A DNA stretch of 64,000 bases from Pedobacter planticolens (GCF_014172375.1 NZ_WNXD01000002.1:186001-250000), one strand, 5' to 3'. Positions 44,641 to 54,366 are shown, numbered from the stretch's first letter. The notes: generated from the sequence alone by a model not told the origin. Numbers and translations are program-made.

Positions 44641-44680
44641 TACTGTTTGACCAAATAAATTAACCCTCAAACCAAATCAG

Positions 44681-45727
44681 ATGGATATTATTTTTAATGC
44701 GCTGTATAAAATAGACGTCGCGGCCAAAGCGACCCAAAAACTACCCCATACCGAGGAGCAAAAAGAACTAGAGAGCTACGTCCGAGAACTTTTGGACCTC
44801 ATTGTAGATGAGAAAAGCAGTAGGGGCTATGAATTTACCAGTGAACACACCGAAGTTCGATCGTTGATCTCAGAAATCATTGGCACCCAATATACAGATC
44901 TTTCAACTCAGGAAGGGTTCGCCGAATCAATCGCAAAACGTTTGCTGGCCAAGGAGATCGATGCTGAAGAAAATAACAATCTCAATATCAAATTGGTAAA
45001 AGGGATAGCCGTGATCACCCTGATTCAGTTGAGCAATGGTGAACGCAGGTTTGTCATTTCCAAGGCTGATTACAATGAATACCTAGATGCAGAAAGCTAC
45101 AAGAGAAGAAATGGGTTCCCGTTAAAGAAGAAAATCTACAAAGCATTCAGTGCAGCGCTGGATGAAGAAAACAACATATCCAAGATCCTTGTATATGACA
45201 CCAACTCTACCTTTTCTGTGTATTGGTGGAGGGAATTTCTAGAGCTATCTGAAATTTATACCGATGATTACAATACTGAAAAAGTATTTGCAGCAATCGA
45301 GGGCAATGTGCTCAATCCCATCAAACAGAAACACAAGGCAGATTTTATCAGTCTGTGGAATGCCGCTGTCCATTATTTCAGGGTAAAGCCAGAATTTACA
45401 GTAGAAGGTTTTTTGGACGACATCATTAACACCTATGAGCCCTTCGACAGCAGCTTGGATGTTGGAAGTTTAGCAAAGAAAGTCGAAAAGCAGTTCGAAA
45501 ATGGGAAATTTGATAAGCACTTCAAGATCGTCCCTAAGGTGATTACAAAAAAATTCAAACGTACCATACAGCTTACCAGCCAGATCGATCTTAACCTGAA
45601 AGATGGTATCCAGAATATCGAGCAGGTCATCAAGAGGTTTCAGGATAAGGACGGCTCCAAATGGGTAATGGTTCGTTCGGCGGAAGGGTATGAATATTTC
45701 AAGGACCAAACCGAGCTTTTATCGTAA
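44681..45727 (+). CDS. Nucleoid-associated (NdpA-like) hypothetical protein
   Basis: 348 residues, no signal peptide. Overall order (N-terminal EExKELESYVRELL helices, central GERRFVISKADYNEYLD beta region, a VYWWREFLEL segment, C-terminal FKRTIQLTSQIDLNL) resembles the 37-kDa nucleoid-associated NdpA/NA37 family that recurs in defence loci, but similarity is weak by eye. The stop TAA overlaps the next start (TAATG), making a tight operon. Confidence 0.45.
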   Translation: MDIIFNALYKIDVAAKATQKLPHTEEQKELESYVRELLDLIVDEKSSRGYEFTSEHTEVRSLISEIIGTQYTDLSTQEGFAESIAKRLLAKEIDAEENNNLNIKLVKGIAVITLIQLSNGERRFVISKADYNEYLDAESYKRRNGFPLKKKIYKAFSAALDEENNISKILVYDTNSTFSVYWWREFLELSEIYTDDYNTEKVFAAIEGNVLNPIKQKHKADFISLWNAAVHYFRVKPEFTVEGFLDDIINTYEPFDSSLDVGSLAKKVEKQFENGKFDKHFKIVPKVITKKFKRTIQLTSQIDLNLKDGIQNIEQVIKRFQDKDGSKWVMVRSAEGYEYFKDQTELLS

Positions 45728-47214
45728 TGAAAGGGTATACTGCGCAGGATTTTTTATTACTCTTCGAGGGAAACCTCACGATAACCGAATGGTTCAGGGA
45801 AGCGGAAATCAATATTCAGGCAACGACTTTCAGGTCACTGTCCGAACAAGTATTCTTAGAAAACCTGACCTTTCTCAGCTCTAGGGATAAACTGCAATTG
45901 ACAATCCAGGTTGATCACCACGACCCTATCGAATACTATTCCCAGTCGCATGATAACACCTTTTTTAGCACTTTAGCGGATCAGACCGATAGGTTTGAAA
46001 AGATCAGCTGCACGGTCAAAATTATAAAGACGCAGGTTCAGGGCAGGCTATCGTTGTACTTTTACCAGGATTTTGTCGATTATCTGGAACAATTGGAAGT
46101 TGAAGCCCAACTTCACCAATTCAACGCTGTGAGTAAAGATTACCTCATTTTTGAATTCCAGACCTACGCCAAAGAATTCAAGAGCCAGAGCATTTGGTTT
46201 GTCAATAGGCAGGACACCGGCACACCAGCAGCAATCGACCGCCAGGAAATCCTCGACAAGGGAATTAGCTGCTGCAGTTATAACCATTTCACCGATTTTA
46301 AACTTATCCCAGAGGATTTTCTTTTTTCAGCCCCTGCCGAAAACGCACTGGACAAGCTGTTTTCTAAGCTTAGGTGCGTATGTGCGATGTCATTTCTGAT
46401 CGACATCAGTGAACTGAAAAAAAACAAGTTTTCCTACAGATTAAACGGTTATAAATCTATCCAGTCGGAGATCGAGATAGACAAGCAGCTATCCGATCCG
46501 CTAGATCAATACTTTAAAGTCTATACATGGGTATACAATGCCGGAAACCTCAACGATAAGTTGGGACTGGCCAGAAATATCATTTCCCTGCACATGGATG
46601 ACCCAACTTCCATGACATTAAAGGGAGATGCCTTTCAGTCAATCCAATCCAGCTATAAGGTATACGAAAAGCAGAACATCAAGCAGTATATCGAGATCCG
46701 CAACAAGGTCACCGATCAGCTCCTCAGTTTTCATGACAGGGCGAACAAGATCATCGAAACCTTTGCTGCAGGCTTCCAGAAGAGCGCACTTGCACTCATC
46801 ACCTTTTACATGTCGGTCTTTCTTTTAAAATTCCTGAACAAGGACGATTATGTAGGCATTTTTACCTGGGAGGCCAGTATCTTATCCACCATTTTTATCT
46901 CCTGCTCGATACTTTATTTCTTTGTATCTCGATGGGAAGTCAACGCACAGCGCAAACGGTTCGTGGATAATTATGAAGACCTTAAGGCACGCTACGAAGA
47001 CCTGCTGGACAAACAGGATATTGCCCGTATACTGAACGGAGATCGTGAATTTAATACAGATCTTAGGTTTATGGACGAAAAAAAGGCAAAATATAGTTGG
47101 ATGTGGATCGGCTTTTTGGTCATATTTTTCTTGAGCACTTGGCTGCTCTATTTTTTTGCCAAGGCAAATGCTGTTTTAAGCGCATTTTTGATTTTGCAGT
47201 TCGTTTTCAGATAG
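45727..47214 (+). CDS. Membrane protein of unknown family
   Basis: 495 residues. The N-terminal 350 residues are soluble. Three hydrophobic helices follow near the C-terminus: SALALITFYMSVFLLKFL (about 358-375), ASILSTIFISCSILYFFV (about 387-405) and MWIGFLVIFFLSTWLLYFF (about 460-478). A charged, mostly helical segment lies between the second and third. It could be a membrane effector with a cytosolic sensor part. Second gene of a three-gene operon. Confidence 0.6.
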   Translation: MKGYTAQDFLLLFEGNLTITEWFREAEINIQATTFRSLSEQVFLENLTFLSSRDKLQLTIQVDHHDPIEYYSQSHDNTFFSTLADQTDRFEKISCTVKIIKTQVQGRLSLYFYQDFVDYLEQLEVEAQLHQFNAVSKDYLIFEFQTYAKEFKSQSIWFVNRQDTGTPAAIDRQEILDKGISCCSYNHFTDFKLIPEDFLFSAPAENALDKLFSKLRCVCAMSFLIDISELKKNKFSYRLNGYKSIQSEIEIDKQLSDPLDQYFKVYTWVYNAGNLNDKLGLARNIISLHMDDPTSMTLKGDAFQSIQSSYKVYEKQNIKQYIEIRNKVTDQLLSFHDRANKIIETFAAGFQKSALALITFYMSVFLLKFLNKDDYVGIFTWEASILSTIFISCSILYFFVSRWEVNAQRKRFVDNYEDLKARYEDLLDKQDIARILNGDREFNTDLRFMDEKKAKYSWMWIGFLVIFFLSTWLLYFFAKANAVLSAFLILQFVFR

Positions 47215-47223
47215 GAAATTCCC

Positions 47224-48345
47224 ATGACGCAAACACAAACATTCTCGATCCAGTCGATCTTTTCAGCGATCGGCCAATACGACCGGTATGCTATTTTTAA
47301 TTTCTTAAGGGGCTCAGCCGCATTTGAAACATACGGTGGAACGGTCTATGGCTACATCATATATTTACCATCTGAACGGGCTCGATTAAAGCAGGAGATG
47401 GAAGCTGGAAATACCAGTTCGGATGATGGAACGATATTTTTAGATGGCGCTCTGCAAGATAAGGAAAAGAACCAGCGCCTACTGACAAAGGGATTTCTCA
47501 GCACCGATATCGCATCCATAAATATCATGGATCTTGGGCCGATCAAAAACCAGTATGACGAAACAAACGTCAAGGAAATCCCCAATACCATTAATATCGA
47601 CTTCCATCCAGAATTTCTGTCGGGTGAAAAAATGCTGCTCCATGTATTCCGTCTGAAACTTAAAGAAGGGATTCCTCTTATACCCGATGAAGTGAGAAGA
47701 TATTATGGCCTGCAGCTGTTATTGGAACCGGAGCAGGTGACTGATGAGAATAAAGTTAACATCCTTACAGATCCAGCCACTGGAAAATACTACGATGATG
47801 TGCTCATCACAATACTCTCCTCTTTCGTGGAAGCAGATCGGGAAGGAAGTCCGTTCAGATATGCGCTGAATAACGCACTCTCAAACCGCAGGAAAACACG
47901 AGTGGCCTACATCTGCCGGCATCTTGGAATTGCGCTTAAACACATCGATAAGCTCCGGATTGAGAATATTGGCGCCTGGCAGGAACTGATGACGCTGGTC
48001 TACAGGTTTGAGCCTGAGACATTGACCTGTTGGGGCTGGACACATCATGTCTACTGGGACTTTGAGCGGTTCATCCATATTTATCTCAGGCACTACAAGA
48101 AATTCCTGATCAACGAGTCATCCAAAGGACAGGGAACGGGTTTTCTGTACACCATAAAAAATATACGCAGGATCATAAACATCGTCCTAGATGCAAATAA
48201 AGTCGCTATCGAAGAAAGGCTAAAGGCGGGGAAAGGATTTCACCTTCAAAATGACAAGGGGCATTATTTCAATGGGAACTATTATTCCATCAAGATAGAC
48301 CCAGACGGGCGGTTGATGCAGTTCCATCCACAGGACAATGCTTAA
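47224..48345 (+). CDS. Hypothetical protein, third gene of the operon
   Basis: 373 residues, soluble, no family recognised. Some aromatic- and charge-rich patches (WGWTHHVYWDFERFIHIYLR, YYSIKIDPDGR). It follows the membrane protein by 9 bp. Present function unknown. Confidence 0.6.
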   Translation: MTQTQTFSIQSIFSAIGQYDRYAIFNFLRGSAAFETYGGTVYGYIIYLPSERARLKQEMEAGNTSSDDGTIFLDGALQDKEKNQRLLTKGFLSTDIASINIMDLGPIKNQYDETNVKEIPNTINIDFHPEFLSGEKMLLHVFRLKLKEGIPLIPDEVRRYYGLQLLLEPEQVTDENKVNILTDPATGKYYDDVLITILSSFVEADREGSPFRYALNNALSNRRKTRVAYICRHLGIALKHIDKLRIENIGAWQELMTLVYRFEPETLTCWGWTHHVYWDFERFIHIYLRHYKKFLINESSKGQGTGFLYTIKNIRRIINIVLDANKVAIEERLKAGKGFHLQNDKGHYFNGNYYSIKIDPDGRLMQFHPQDNA

Positions 48346-48482
48346 ACCCATTCAAACAACTTGCTTGACAGAAAAGATATGAATGCAAGATGAATAAGTT
48401 ACCCGACAGCGAGCCGACACATTAGTGTAACATACTTGAAATTACTACTTTAGAGAAAAGTTATTTAATAACATAAATTGGC

Positions 48483-49142
48483 ATGACCACTAACATCTTT
48501 GAATTTAAGCTTGAGTTATTGAAAAAGGAATTGGATACAATCCATCAATCAATAGCGCGATTAGACGAAGCTTCAATGAAGATCAAAAATTGGGCAATAT
48601 TAATTTGGGCAGGAAGTATTTCCATTGTTCTAGGTAGCAATGAAACCGAACTAAGAAAGGTGCTGCTATTTGTGGCTGTGATACCGCTTCTTTTTTGGCT
48701 TGTAGAGGGGAAATGCAGAAGGCGTCAGCGTCATTTTATTTTTAGAAGTCAAGAGATTTCCACATTCATTAATAGTTCGCAATTTACAGAAGTATTCAAA
48801 AGTGAAGATTTTGGCAGCTTTAATTTGATGGGAATAATGGCATGGGACAAAGAATCCAGTGAAGTCATAGCATTCACATCCTTAAAGAGAATATTGTGGT
48901 TTGGCTCAATAAGAAACTTTTATTGCGGCTTAATTGCCATAACTATCATTCTGCAAGTTATTCTATATCCTAAGTCTGTGATAGTTAAAGAGCCAAAACC
49001 ATCAAATTATAGTGCAGATTCTATTTTAATGCATCAGCAAACGCAAATTCTGGAAGGTCTCATAAAATTAAATATGAGAATTGATTCCCTTAGACCCATT
49101 AGTAAACCATACGGAAATTTGCAAAAAAATGATTCACAATAG
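48483..49142 (+). CDS. Small membrane protein
   Basis: 219 residues with about three hydrophobic helices (IKNWAILIWAGSISIVLGS, VLLFVAVIPLLFWLV, FYCGLIAITIILQVILY) and cytosolic N- and C-termini. The layout recalls SLATT-type or other defence-linked membrane proteins, but no signature supports that. Solitary, 137 bp from the previous gene, AT-rich. Confidence 0.55.
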   Translation: MTTNIFEFKLELLKKELDTIHQSIARLDEASMKIKNWAILIWAGSISIVLGSNETELRKVLLFVAVIPLLFWLVEGKCRRRQRHFIFRSQEISTFINSSQFTEVFKSEDFGSFNLMGIMAWDKESSEVIAFTSLKRILWFGSIRNFYCGLIAITIILQVILYPKSVIVKEPKPSNYSADSILMHQQTQILEGLIKLNMRIDSLRPISKPYGNLQKNDSQ

Positions 49143-49363
49143 CAGAACGTATTTACGATGTTGATCCCTTATCGATGATAATACGGCTCTGCCAAATGTT
49201 AAGATAACTACAGACCACTAACAAATTAGGATTTTCAGGAATTGTTAACTAGCTTTAAATAAGTATTTCGTTAACCCCTCAAAACCAATCAATTGAATCC
49301 GGCTTTACATTTTTCTCTGATACAAACGTTTTCTAAAAAACCCTTGAACTTTAGCTCTTAGCG

Positions 49364-50065
49364 ATGGGAACCTATAAAGTTAAATATCTAGATCCTATAG
49401 CGGTTGCCATATCAAGTGTGCTCGCTGCACAATCGGTTGAACCACTAGAAAAAATAGTAAAGTCTCCTACCTGGGCGTTGGTAGTTGCAGCACTAATTTC
49501 CATACTTACATTTAATGTGATAATTCATCTGATCAGTACACTTCCAAAAAAGAGATATTTCACCAGAAAAATTCTTGATCCAAGGGCAGATTATGAAGGA
49601 TACTATTTAGAAGTCAAGTATTTAAACAGCACCCGAAGCTATGCAGTTGTGTCATTAATATATCACTTCCCAACCGATGAATATCAAGTTGCCGGAACTT
49701 CAATGGATAGCGATGGCACAATCGGAATTCACTGGTCGAGCAATTTCGTAAGAATTGATCCCAACACAAAAAAAATCGTATATTCTCTTACGGGCCACAC
49801 AACGGACGTAGCAGATGGAAAGACATTTGATGGGGTTACCAACATGAGCTTTCTTTATTTCGACAATAAAACACCTGTATCGGGAATCGGTTATTTTGTT
49901 GATACAATACCAGCTAAGTCAGATTTTTACTTTCAAAAAATTTCGGAGGAGGATTGCAAAAAGTATATTGGAAAAAATTCACTTAAAAGCACGATTGATT
50001 GTAGGTTGTTTGTTCAAAAATTTCACGCAGAAAACCCTGATAAAATATTCAGTTGGGAGAAATAA
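49364..50065 (+). CDS. Membrane-anchored beta-rich protein (Cap15-like layout)
   Basis: 233 residues. Hydrophobic helices near the N-terminus (PIAVAISSVLA weak, WALVVAALISILTFNVIIHL strong), then a mainly beta region: ADYEGYYLEVKYL, YAVVSLIYHFP, IGIHWSSNFVRI, MSFLYFDN. The 2TM plus beta-barrel order resembles the CBASS effector Cap15 (S-2TMbeta), but no cyclase is nearby and similarity is only structural impression. Its last codons overlap the start region of the radical SAM gene. Confidence 0.5.
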   Translation: MGTYKVKYLDPIAVAISSVLAAQSVEPLEKIVKSPTWALVVAALISILTFNVIIHLISTLPKKRYFTRKILDPRADYEGYYLEVKYLNSTRSYAVVSLIYHFPTDEYQVAGTSMDSDGTIGIHWSSNFVRIDPNTKKIVYSLTGHTTDVADGKTFDGVTNMSFLYFDNKTPVSGIGYFVDTIPAKSDFYFQKISEEDCKKYIGKNSLKSTIDCRLFVQKFHAENPDKIFSWEK

Positions 50066-50076
50066 CCAGGCGCAAC

Positions 50077-51087
50077 ATGAATTGTCATAATAATCTTTTA
50101 TATCTGCTGATTACGGCCAGATGCCCATTGAGCTGCTCATTCTGTATGACAAAGCACTTGCATCGAAATGAAGATTTAGAAATCAACAATAATACATTAA
50201 ACAGTCTACGCAATCTTTCAAGTCAGTCAGGAAAAGTATGCATAAGTGGGGAGGGTGATCCATTAGCTGCATGGGAAAATCTTCTAACCATTATTGAATC
50301 TGGTCCCGAAAATATTAATTATGAACTTATCACAAGTTCTTTTTGGAACATGCAAAGGACAAGGCGACTGTTAGAGACCCTATCTAGAATTTGCGAAGCA
50401 AAAAATTGCACTTTGGCATATAGAATTAGCATTGATCAGTTTCATGCAAAGGAAATAAATAGAGATGTGTTAGAAATACTAATATCTATTTTTGTAAAAC
50501 AAAAATTATCAAATGCATCCTTACAGATTAGATCTATTACCGGACAGGAGAAATACGTTTTCGACCGGCTCCAAGGAATACTACAATCCAAAAATATTCA
50601 ATATGATATCACAAAGCTGAGTGAAATAGACTATAAACTCAATACAAATTGTTTGCAGATAAAATTACAGTTCAAGCCGACTGTTCTACCTAGTAACTTC
50701 GATTATCTAGATGAATGGCCTATTGATAGATATATTGATTTTCTAGAAAAAAGCAGAAACACTGAGTTTCACATTGGCCTATTAAATAATTCGATGGAAA
50801 ATCCAGTTTTCGATACAACGATAAACCCGGATGGAACTGTCGTATTATATGGTGCGGAACCTTTTGTATTAGGAAACATCACTAAAGAAGTATTTACCTA
50901 TGAGCTTTTAAAGCAAAGAGTTCTAATGAATAAAAATCTAACCGATTTAATTTCAGCCAGATTTATTGACCTAGTTAATATGTGGAGGTCAGACAGTAAG
51001 CAGGCGGAATTGATTGAAAAAGTTAATAATCCTTTCTGGTTGATCAGAAATCTCCACGAACAAAATTTATTAACTCTTCATTCATGA
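50077..51087 (+). CDS. Radical SAM enzyme
   Basis: 336 residues from ATG 50077 (the frame is open from a TTG at 50053). A radical SAM cluster motif CPLSCSFC (C16, C20, C23, i.e. CxxxCxxC) ligates the [4Fe-4S] cluster that cleaves SAM. GEGDPLAAWENLL is the usual GGE-like segment. Around residue 250 DGTVVLYG and VLGNI resemble the SPASM-like end but lack its cysteines. Not a viperin by signature, yet paired with a nucleotide kinase. Start overlaps the previous gene region and the stop overlaps the kinase start (ATGA). Confidence 0.8.
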   Translation: MNCHNNLLYLLITARCPLSCSFCMTKHLHRNEDLEINNNTLNSLRNLSSQSGKVCISGEGDPLAAWENLLTIIESGPENINYELITSSFWNMQRTRRLLETLSRICEAKNCTLAYRISIDQFHAKEINRDVLEILISIFVKQKLSNASLQIRSITGQEKYVFDRLQGILQSKNIQYDITKLSEIDYKLNTNCLQIKLQFKPTVLPSNFDYLDEWPIDRYIDFLEKSRNTEFHIGLLNNSMENPVFDTTINPDGTVVLYGAEPFVLGNITKEVFTYELLKQRVLMNKNLTDLISARFIDLVNMWRSDSKQAELIEKVNNPFWLIRNLHEQNLLTLHS

Positions 51088-51653
51088 AATTAATCTCATT
51101 AAGCGGGCCTTGTGGATCCGGTAAGACTACCTTAATCGAAATTTTAAAACCAAATTATGATTTTGTAAATTCAATATACAAAAATAGCGATGGCGCCCAA
51201 TTGGATCCGACTTTATACATATCAAAAATGGACTATGTGAAAAAATGGTTTGATGAAGTTTGCGTACATCACAATAACGGAAAGTTCCTCATTGTTTCAG
51301 ATCGCAGCCCTTTTGATTCATTAGCATACTTGAAAGTTGGTCAATCAAAATTCAAACAGTTATTAAATAATAATTTCAGCAAGTTGAAACACTTGGGAAT
51401 TGATCATTATCCAATATTAATCACTGCTGAAAAGGAGATCTTAAGAAGAAGAATCCAAGAAAGGCATGTTTCGGGAACTAGCAGCGTAATTGAATACGAA
51501 CAAGAATTAAACTTGCTAGAAAAATCGCTCTTATTTTTTGAAGAGACCACGAGAATTAATACACTAATCATAGACACTTCAAATGAAACACCCTTGGAAT
51601 CATACTTAAAACTCAGGAACTACGTCAATCAAATATCGAAAAGTATTACGTAA
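51084..51653 (+). CDS. Nucleotide/deoxynucleoside kinase-like P-loop protein
   Basis: 189 residues. Walker A GPCGSGKTT (8-16), a DRSPFDSLAY segment (DRS motif of deoxynucleoside/thymidylate kinases) and a lid-like RRRIQERH. The size fits the NMP/dNK kinase family. Translated in overlap with the radical SAM gene (ATGA). In prokaryotic viperin loci a nucleotide kinase often makes the substrate of the radical SAM enzyme; a similar division of labour is plausible but unproven here. Substrate unknown. Confidence 0.75.
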   Translation: MKLISLSGPCGSGKTTLIEILKPNYDFVNSIYKNSDGAQLDPTLYISKMDYVKKWFDEVCVHHNNGKFLIVSDRSPFDSLAYLKVGQSKFKQLLNNNFSKLKHLGIDHYPILITAEKEILRRRIQERHVSGTSSVIEYEQELNLLEKSLLFFEETTRINTLIIDTSNETPLESYLKLRNYVNQISKSIT

Positions 51654-51813
51654 GGAAATACTGAATAACGATAAAAGTTGACCATAAGATGGAGGCATTA
51701 TTTTGCTTATCACACAGTATATAAACATATAGAATTTTCCATCTATATTACAATTATCCTATTTCGAAAGGTACTCTATTGTATACCTACGGTTACTTAT
51801 AATTTTTTTCAAA

Positions 51814-51846
51814 ATATTAAAGGCTGCCAAAAGCAGCCTTTAATAT
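51814..51846. terminator. Bidirectional terminator between cargo and tra operon
   Basis: ATATTAAAGGCTGC and GCAGCCTTTAATAT, a perfect 14-bp stem with a 5-base CAAAA loop, in the gap between the kinase gene and the convergent tra-region gene. AT-rich ends on both sides fit a bidirectional terminator. Confidence 0.85.
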
Positions 51847-51861
51847 ATCACTTTTATTAAC

Positions 51862-52872
51862 CTAAAGACCTATCCCTTGACCCTGCTGCCTATTTTTGTT
51901 CTGTGCCTTATTCCTGCTTTCCACATATTCCTGCTTCAGATCAGCACTCTTTAAAAACTGCTCGCGCTTTTCGGTCTTTCCATCCTTATTGTAAAGATTG
52001 ATCTGGCTATAGCGCGGTATCGCCTCCAATTGCAGTTTAACCGCCTTGCCATCTTTTTCTACGGTAACAGTTGCCCTGTTACCATTACGGATACTGCTTT
52101 CCAACAGTTCACGTTTTGCAGGATCAGCCAGTTCCTTAAACTCGAACTTATCCAAAACTCGAGACAGGTCAAAACCATAGGCAGGGTCGGTATACTGGTT
52201 GACCATAAAGTTGCCGTACTTGTCCTTTGCCACATCAAAATCCAATTTGATCCATGCTTTGTACTGGTGACCTGCCTGAGAAACCATGTCATCACGGTAC
52301 ACCGCTCGGCCCTGTATCAGATTCACCGCCTGCTCGGCAGAAAAACCTTTTCCCCTTTCCACATAGATGGTCTGGTTGATCGAAGGATTGCGGTAGGTCT
52401 GTGAAATCTCCTTATCTATAAAGTTCACTTTTCCATCTTCCATCGACACCATTTTCACCCCATGGTTTTCATCCTTCCCAATGACTAGGTGGCTGAAACC
52501 TTTCTGTTGGCTCAACGCTTCCTTCTGCGAATCAAAAAAGGCAATGGCCTCGGCAATATTGCCAAAACTTTCCATCTTGAACCCATCTGTTCCCTCGAGC
52601 TGGGTCAGTACCATCACCTTTTCTCCATCGGGAATTTTTGGACCCTTCTGGTGGTTCACCTCGAACTTGTTCAGGTAGTAATAGTCTGACTTGCCTGACT
52701 GTTTGAAAGAAAGGGTCATGTCTACCCGTCCAACGGTGGCCTCGGCGGAGTCATACAAATTGAATTCCGGCACATTCGCCTTCATCTTTTCTTCCATCTG
52801 CTCGATGAGCGCTGCCTTAAAGCCCAAATTCGACATTTCCTCTTTGAGGTTCTCTAAATTATTCAAATTCAT
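51862..52872 (-). CDS. DUF3945-like mobile-element protein
   Basis: 336 residues from ATG 52872 (a TTG at 52878 gives two more). Soluble. The C-terminal half (VYRDDMVSQAGHQYKAWIKL, YGFDLSRVLDKFEFKEL) matches the pattern of DUF3945 proteins found in Bacteroidota conjugative elements, next to relaxation or tra genes. Role unknown. Its start overlaps the upstream small gene by 4 bp. Confidence 0.65.
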   Translation of the reverse strand: MNLNNLENLKEEMSNLGFKAALIEQMEEKMKANVPEFNLYDSAEATVGRVDMTLSFKQSGKSDYYYLNKFEVNHQKGPKIPDGEKVMVLTQLEGTDGFKMESFGNIAEAIAFFDSQKEALSQQKGFSHLVIGKDENHGVKMVSMEDGKVNFIDKEISQTYRNPSINQTIYVERGKGFSAEQAVNLIQGRAVYRDDMVSQAGHQYKAWIKLDFDVAKDKYGNFMVNQYTDPAYGFDLSRVLDKFEFKELADPAKRELLESSIRNGNRATVTVEKDGKAVKLQLEAIPRYSQINLYNKDGKTEKREQFLKSADLKQEYVESRNKAQNKNRQQGQGIGL

Positions 52873-53054
52873 AACCAATGTTTTTTGATTGTTAAATAAA
52901 TACGCCTGACTGAAAAGTTCCTTTCCAGGTCGGGCTGATTAATTTTCGATGCAATGGCAGCAAGCTTGATTTTGAAAAGGCATTGTATCCTAAAAGACCC
53001 CAAAATAAAGTCGTCACTTTCCAGCACATCTGTTTTTCTAAGCTGCATAGCCAA
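52869..53054 (-). CDS. Small tra-region hypothetical protein
   Basis: 61 residues (MAMQLRKTDVLESDDFIL... ending KKHWL), basic at the C-terminus. It ends in TGA overlapping the ATG of the DUF3945-like gene (ATGA) and starts 5 bp after the end of traM, so it fits the operon. A second ATG at 53048 is possible. Unrecognised. Confidence 0.5.
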   Translation of the reverse strand: MAMQLRKTDVLESDDFILGSFRIQCLFKIKLAAIASKINQPDLERNFSVRRIYLTIKKHWL

Positions 53055-53059
53055 AAACG

Positions 53060-54112
53060 CTATTTTCTGCTATTGTCTCGTAACAGAATGGGTAGATCGT
53101 CTTTCAGTTTCACTTTCACCACACGAACCCTTTTAGACAACAGCGATTTTGCCGCATCGATCCCTGCGCCAGCAAGCTCACCGCCAACACCTTCCATACC
53201 ATACATTGAAACCCCACTAATGCCATCGGCGGCACCCATTGCTGCTGCATTACGAAATACTGCATCAGGCGCATCAATCCCAGGCATTCCATCCAGCGAA
53301 TACACCGAAAGATCAACTGGAATAATTTGGCTTCCCAAACGCACGTTCTTAATATCTAACAGCAAACGCTGATTGGTAATCTTGCACAAGCCAAAAAGCA
53401 GGTGCCCCTTCGGGATCATTACCCCAGAAAGCAGCACCGAATCGGTCAACCTCAATTTCACCGCAGCGCCCTGCACCACCTTTTGGTTACCATCGATCAC
53501 CGCAGTTATCGCAGAAAACTTTTCCAGATCCTGACCGGAATAAATCCTGCCCAAAACCTTCTGCTGCGCCCGAACAGGGTTCTGGATGTCCAGTATCTTT
53601 TCCAGTACCGAATTCATTTGTTCCATTTCGGGGTCTTTCTGTTTGCCCTCCTGCATGGATTTCATCATCTGTTCTAATCGGTCGACATCGGTTTTTATAC
53701 CTGCATCGTTTTGTTTTGGGGCTTGGGTATAAGCTGGGCTTTTGCCTCCGCCGACATTAACAGGAGGTGAATTAATTTCCTTGTTCAACGCTTCCAATTT
53801 GGCATTGATCTCGGAAGTCTTTTCATCCTCTGCACCAAATCCCAGCTTGCCCGCAATCCCCGAAACACTATTTTCAGCCGAAGTATCCTTTCCAGCCTTG
53901 GCATAAAACCCCATCTTATCTACTGGTTCTTCCGCCTTAAAATTCGCGTCCGGCAAAGCGGTATTGATTCCCTTGCTAGCAAGCAAAGGATCAACCACCT
54001 GTCCACGACCGCCACTCAACGCATAGAACGCCAGCGCCATAAAGGGCAAAAGCATCAGCGGCAGCACCAAAAGGATTTTCCTTTTGTCCCTTGTTTTTTT
54101 AATTGTTTCCAT
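53060..54112 (-). CDS. traM: Conjugative transposon protein TraM
   Basis: 350 residues. N-terminal single membrane helix (KILLVLPLMLLPFMALAFYAL), a long linker (KAEEPVDKMGFYAK; AEINAKLEALNKEINSPP), and a C-terminal beta domain (LTDSVLLSGVMIPKGHLLFGL, VPVDLSVYSLDG type). This is the Bacteroidota TraM of the type IV secretion-like channel, VirB10-like in layout. In the tra operon with traL and traK. Confidence 0.9.
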   Translation of the reverse strand: METIKKTRDKRKILLVLPLMLLPFMALAFYALSGGRGQVVDPLLASKGINTALPDANFKAEEPVDKMGFYAKAGKDTSAENSVSGIAGKLGFGAEDEKTSEINAKLEALNKEINSPPVNVGGGKSPAYTQAPKQNDAGIKTDVDRLEQMMKSMQEGKQKDPEMEQMNSVLEKILDIQNPVRAQQKVLGRIYSGQDLEKFSAITAVIDGNQKVVQGAAVKLRLTDSVLLSGVMIPKGHLLFGLCKITNQRLLLDIKNVRLGSQIIPVDLSVYSLDGMPGIDAPDAVFRNAAAMGAADGISGVSMYGMEGVGGELAGAGIDAAKSLLSKRVRVVKVKLKDDLPILLRDNSRK

Positions 54113-54138
54113 AAAAATTGATTTGTGTAAATAATCGA

Positions 54139-54366
54139 TTATCTAAATAGGCTACTCACCAGCCATAGGCAATAGCCTCCGAATAGCAATCCTAATCCAG
54201 CCATCACTAGCAAGATCGTCTTCGAATCATATTTTTTAGCCTTTGCATTCAGCTTTGCTGATAACGAAGTCTGCCATTTAAGAATCCATCCAGCGATCCG
54301 CTCAGCCACCGCATCAAAAGACCTATCTCCAGCCTCTTCTTTGCTTTTTCTCTTGAACCATCCCAT
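54139..54366 (-). CDS. traL: TraL-like small membrane protein
   Basis: 75 residues with one membrane helix near the C-terminus (TILLVMAGLGLLFGGYCLWLV) and a charged N-terminus. The position between traK and traM and the single-TM layout match TraL (DUF3989) of Bacteroidota conjugative transposons. Confidence 0.65.
   Translation of the reverse strand: MGWFKRKSKEEAGDRSFDAVAERIAGWILKWQTSLSAKLNAKAKKYDSKTILLVMAGLGLLFGGYCLWLVSSLFR

Noticed and set aside
50077-51653. Prokaryotic viperin locus
   Set aside because: Radical SAM and kinase are present, but the viperin-specific sequence around and after CxxxCxxC is not seen, so the name is not used.
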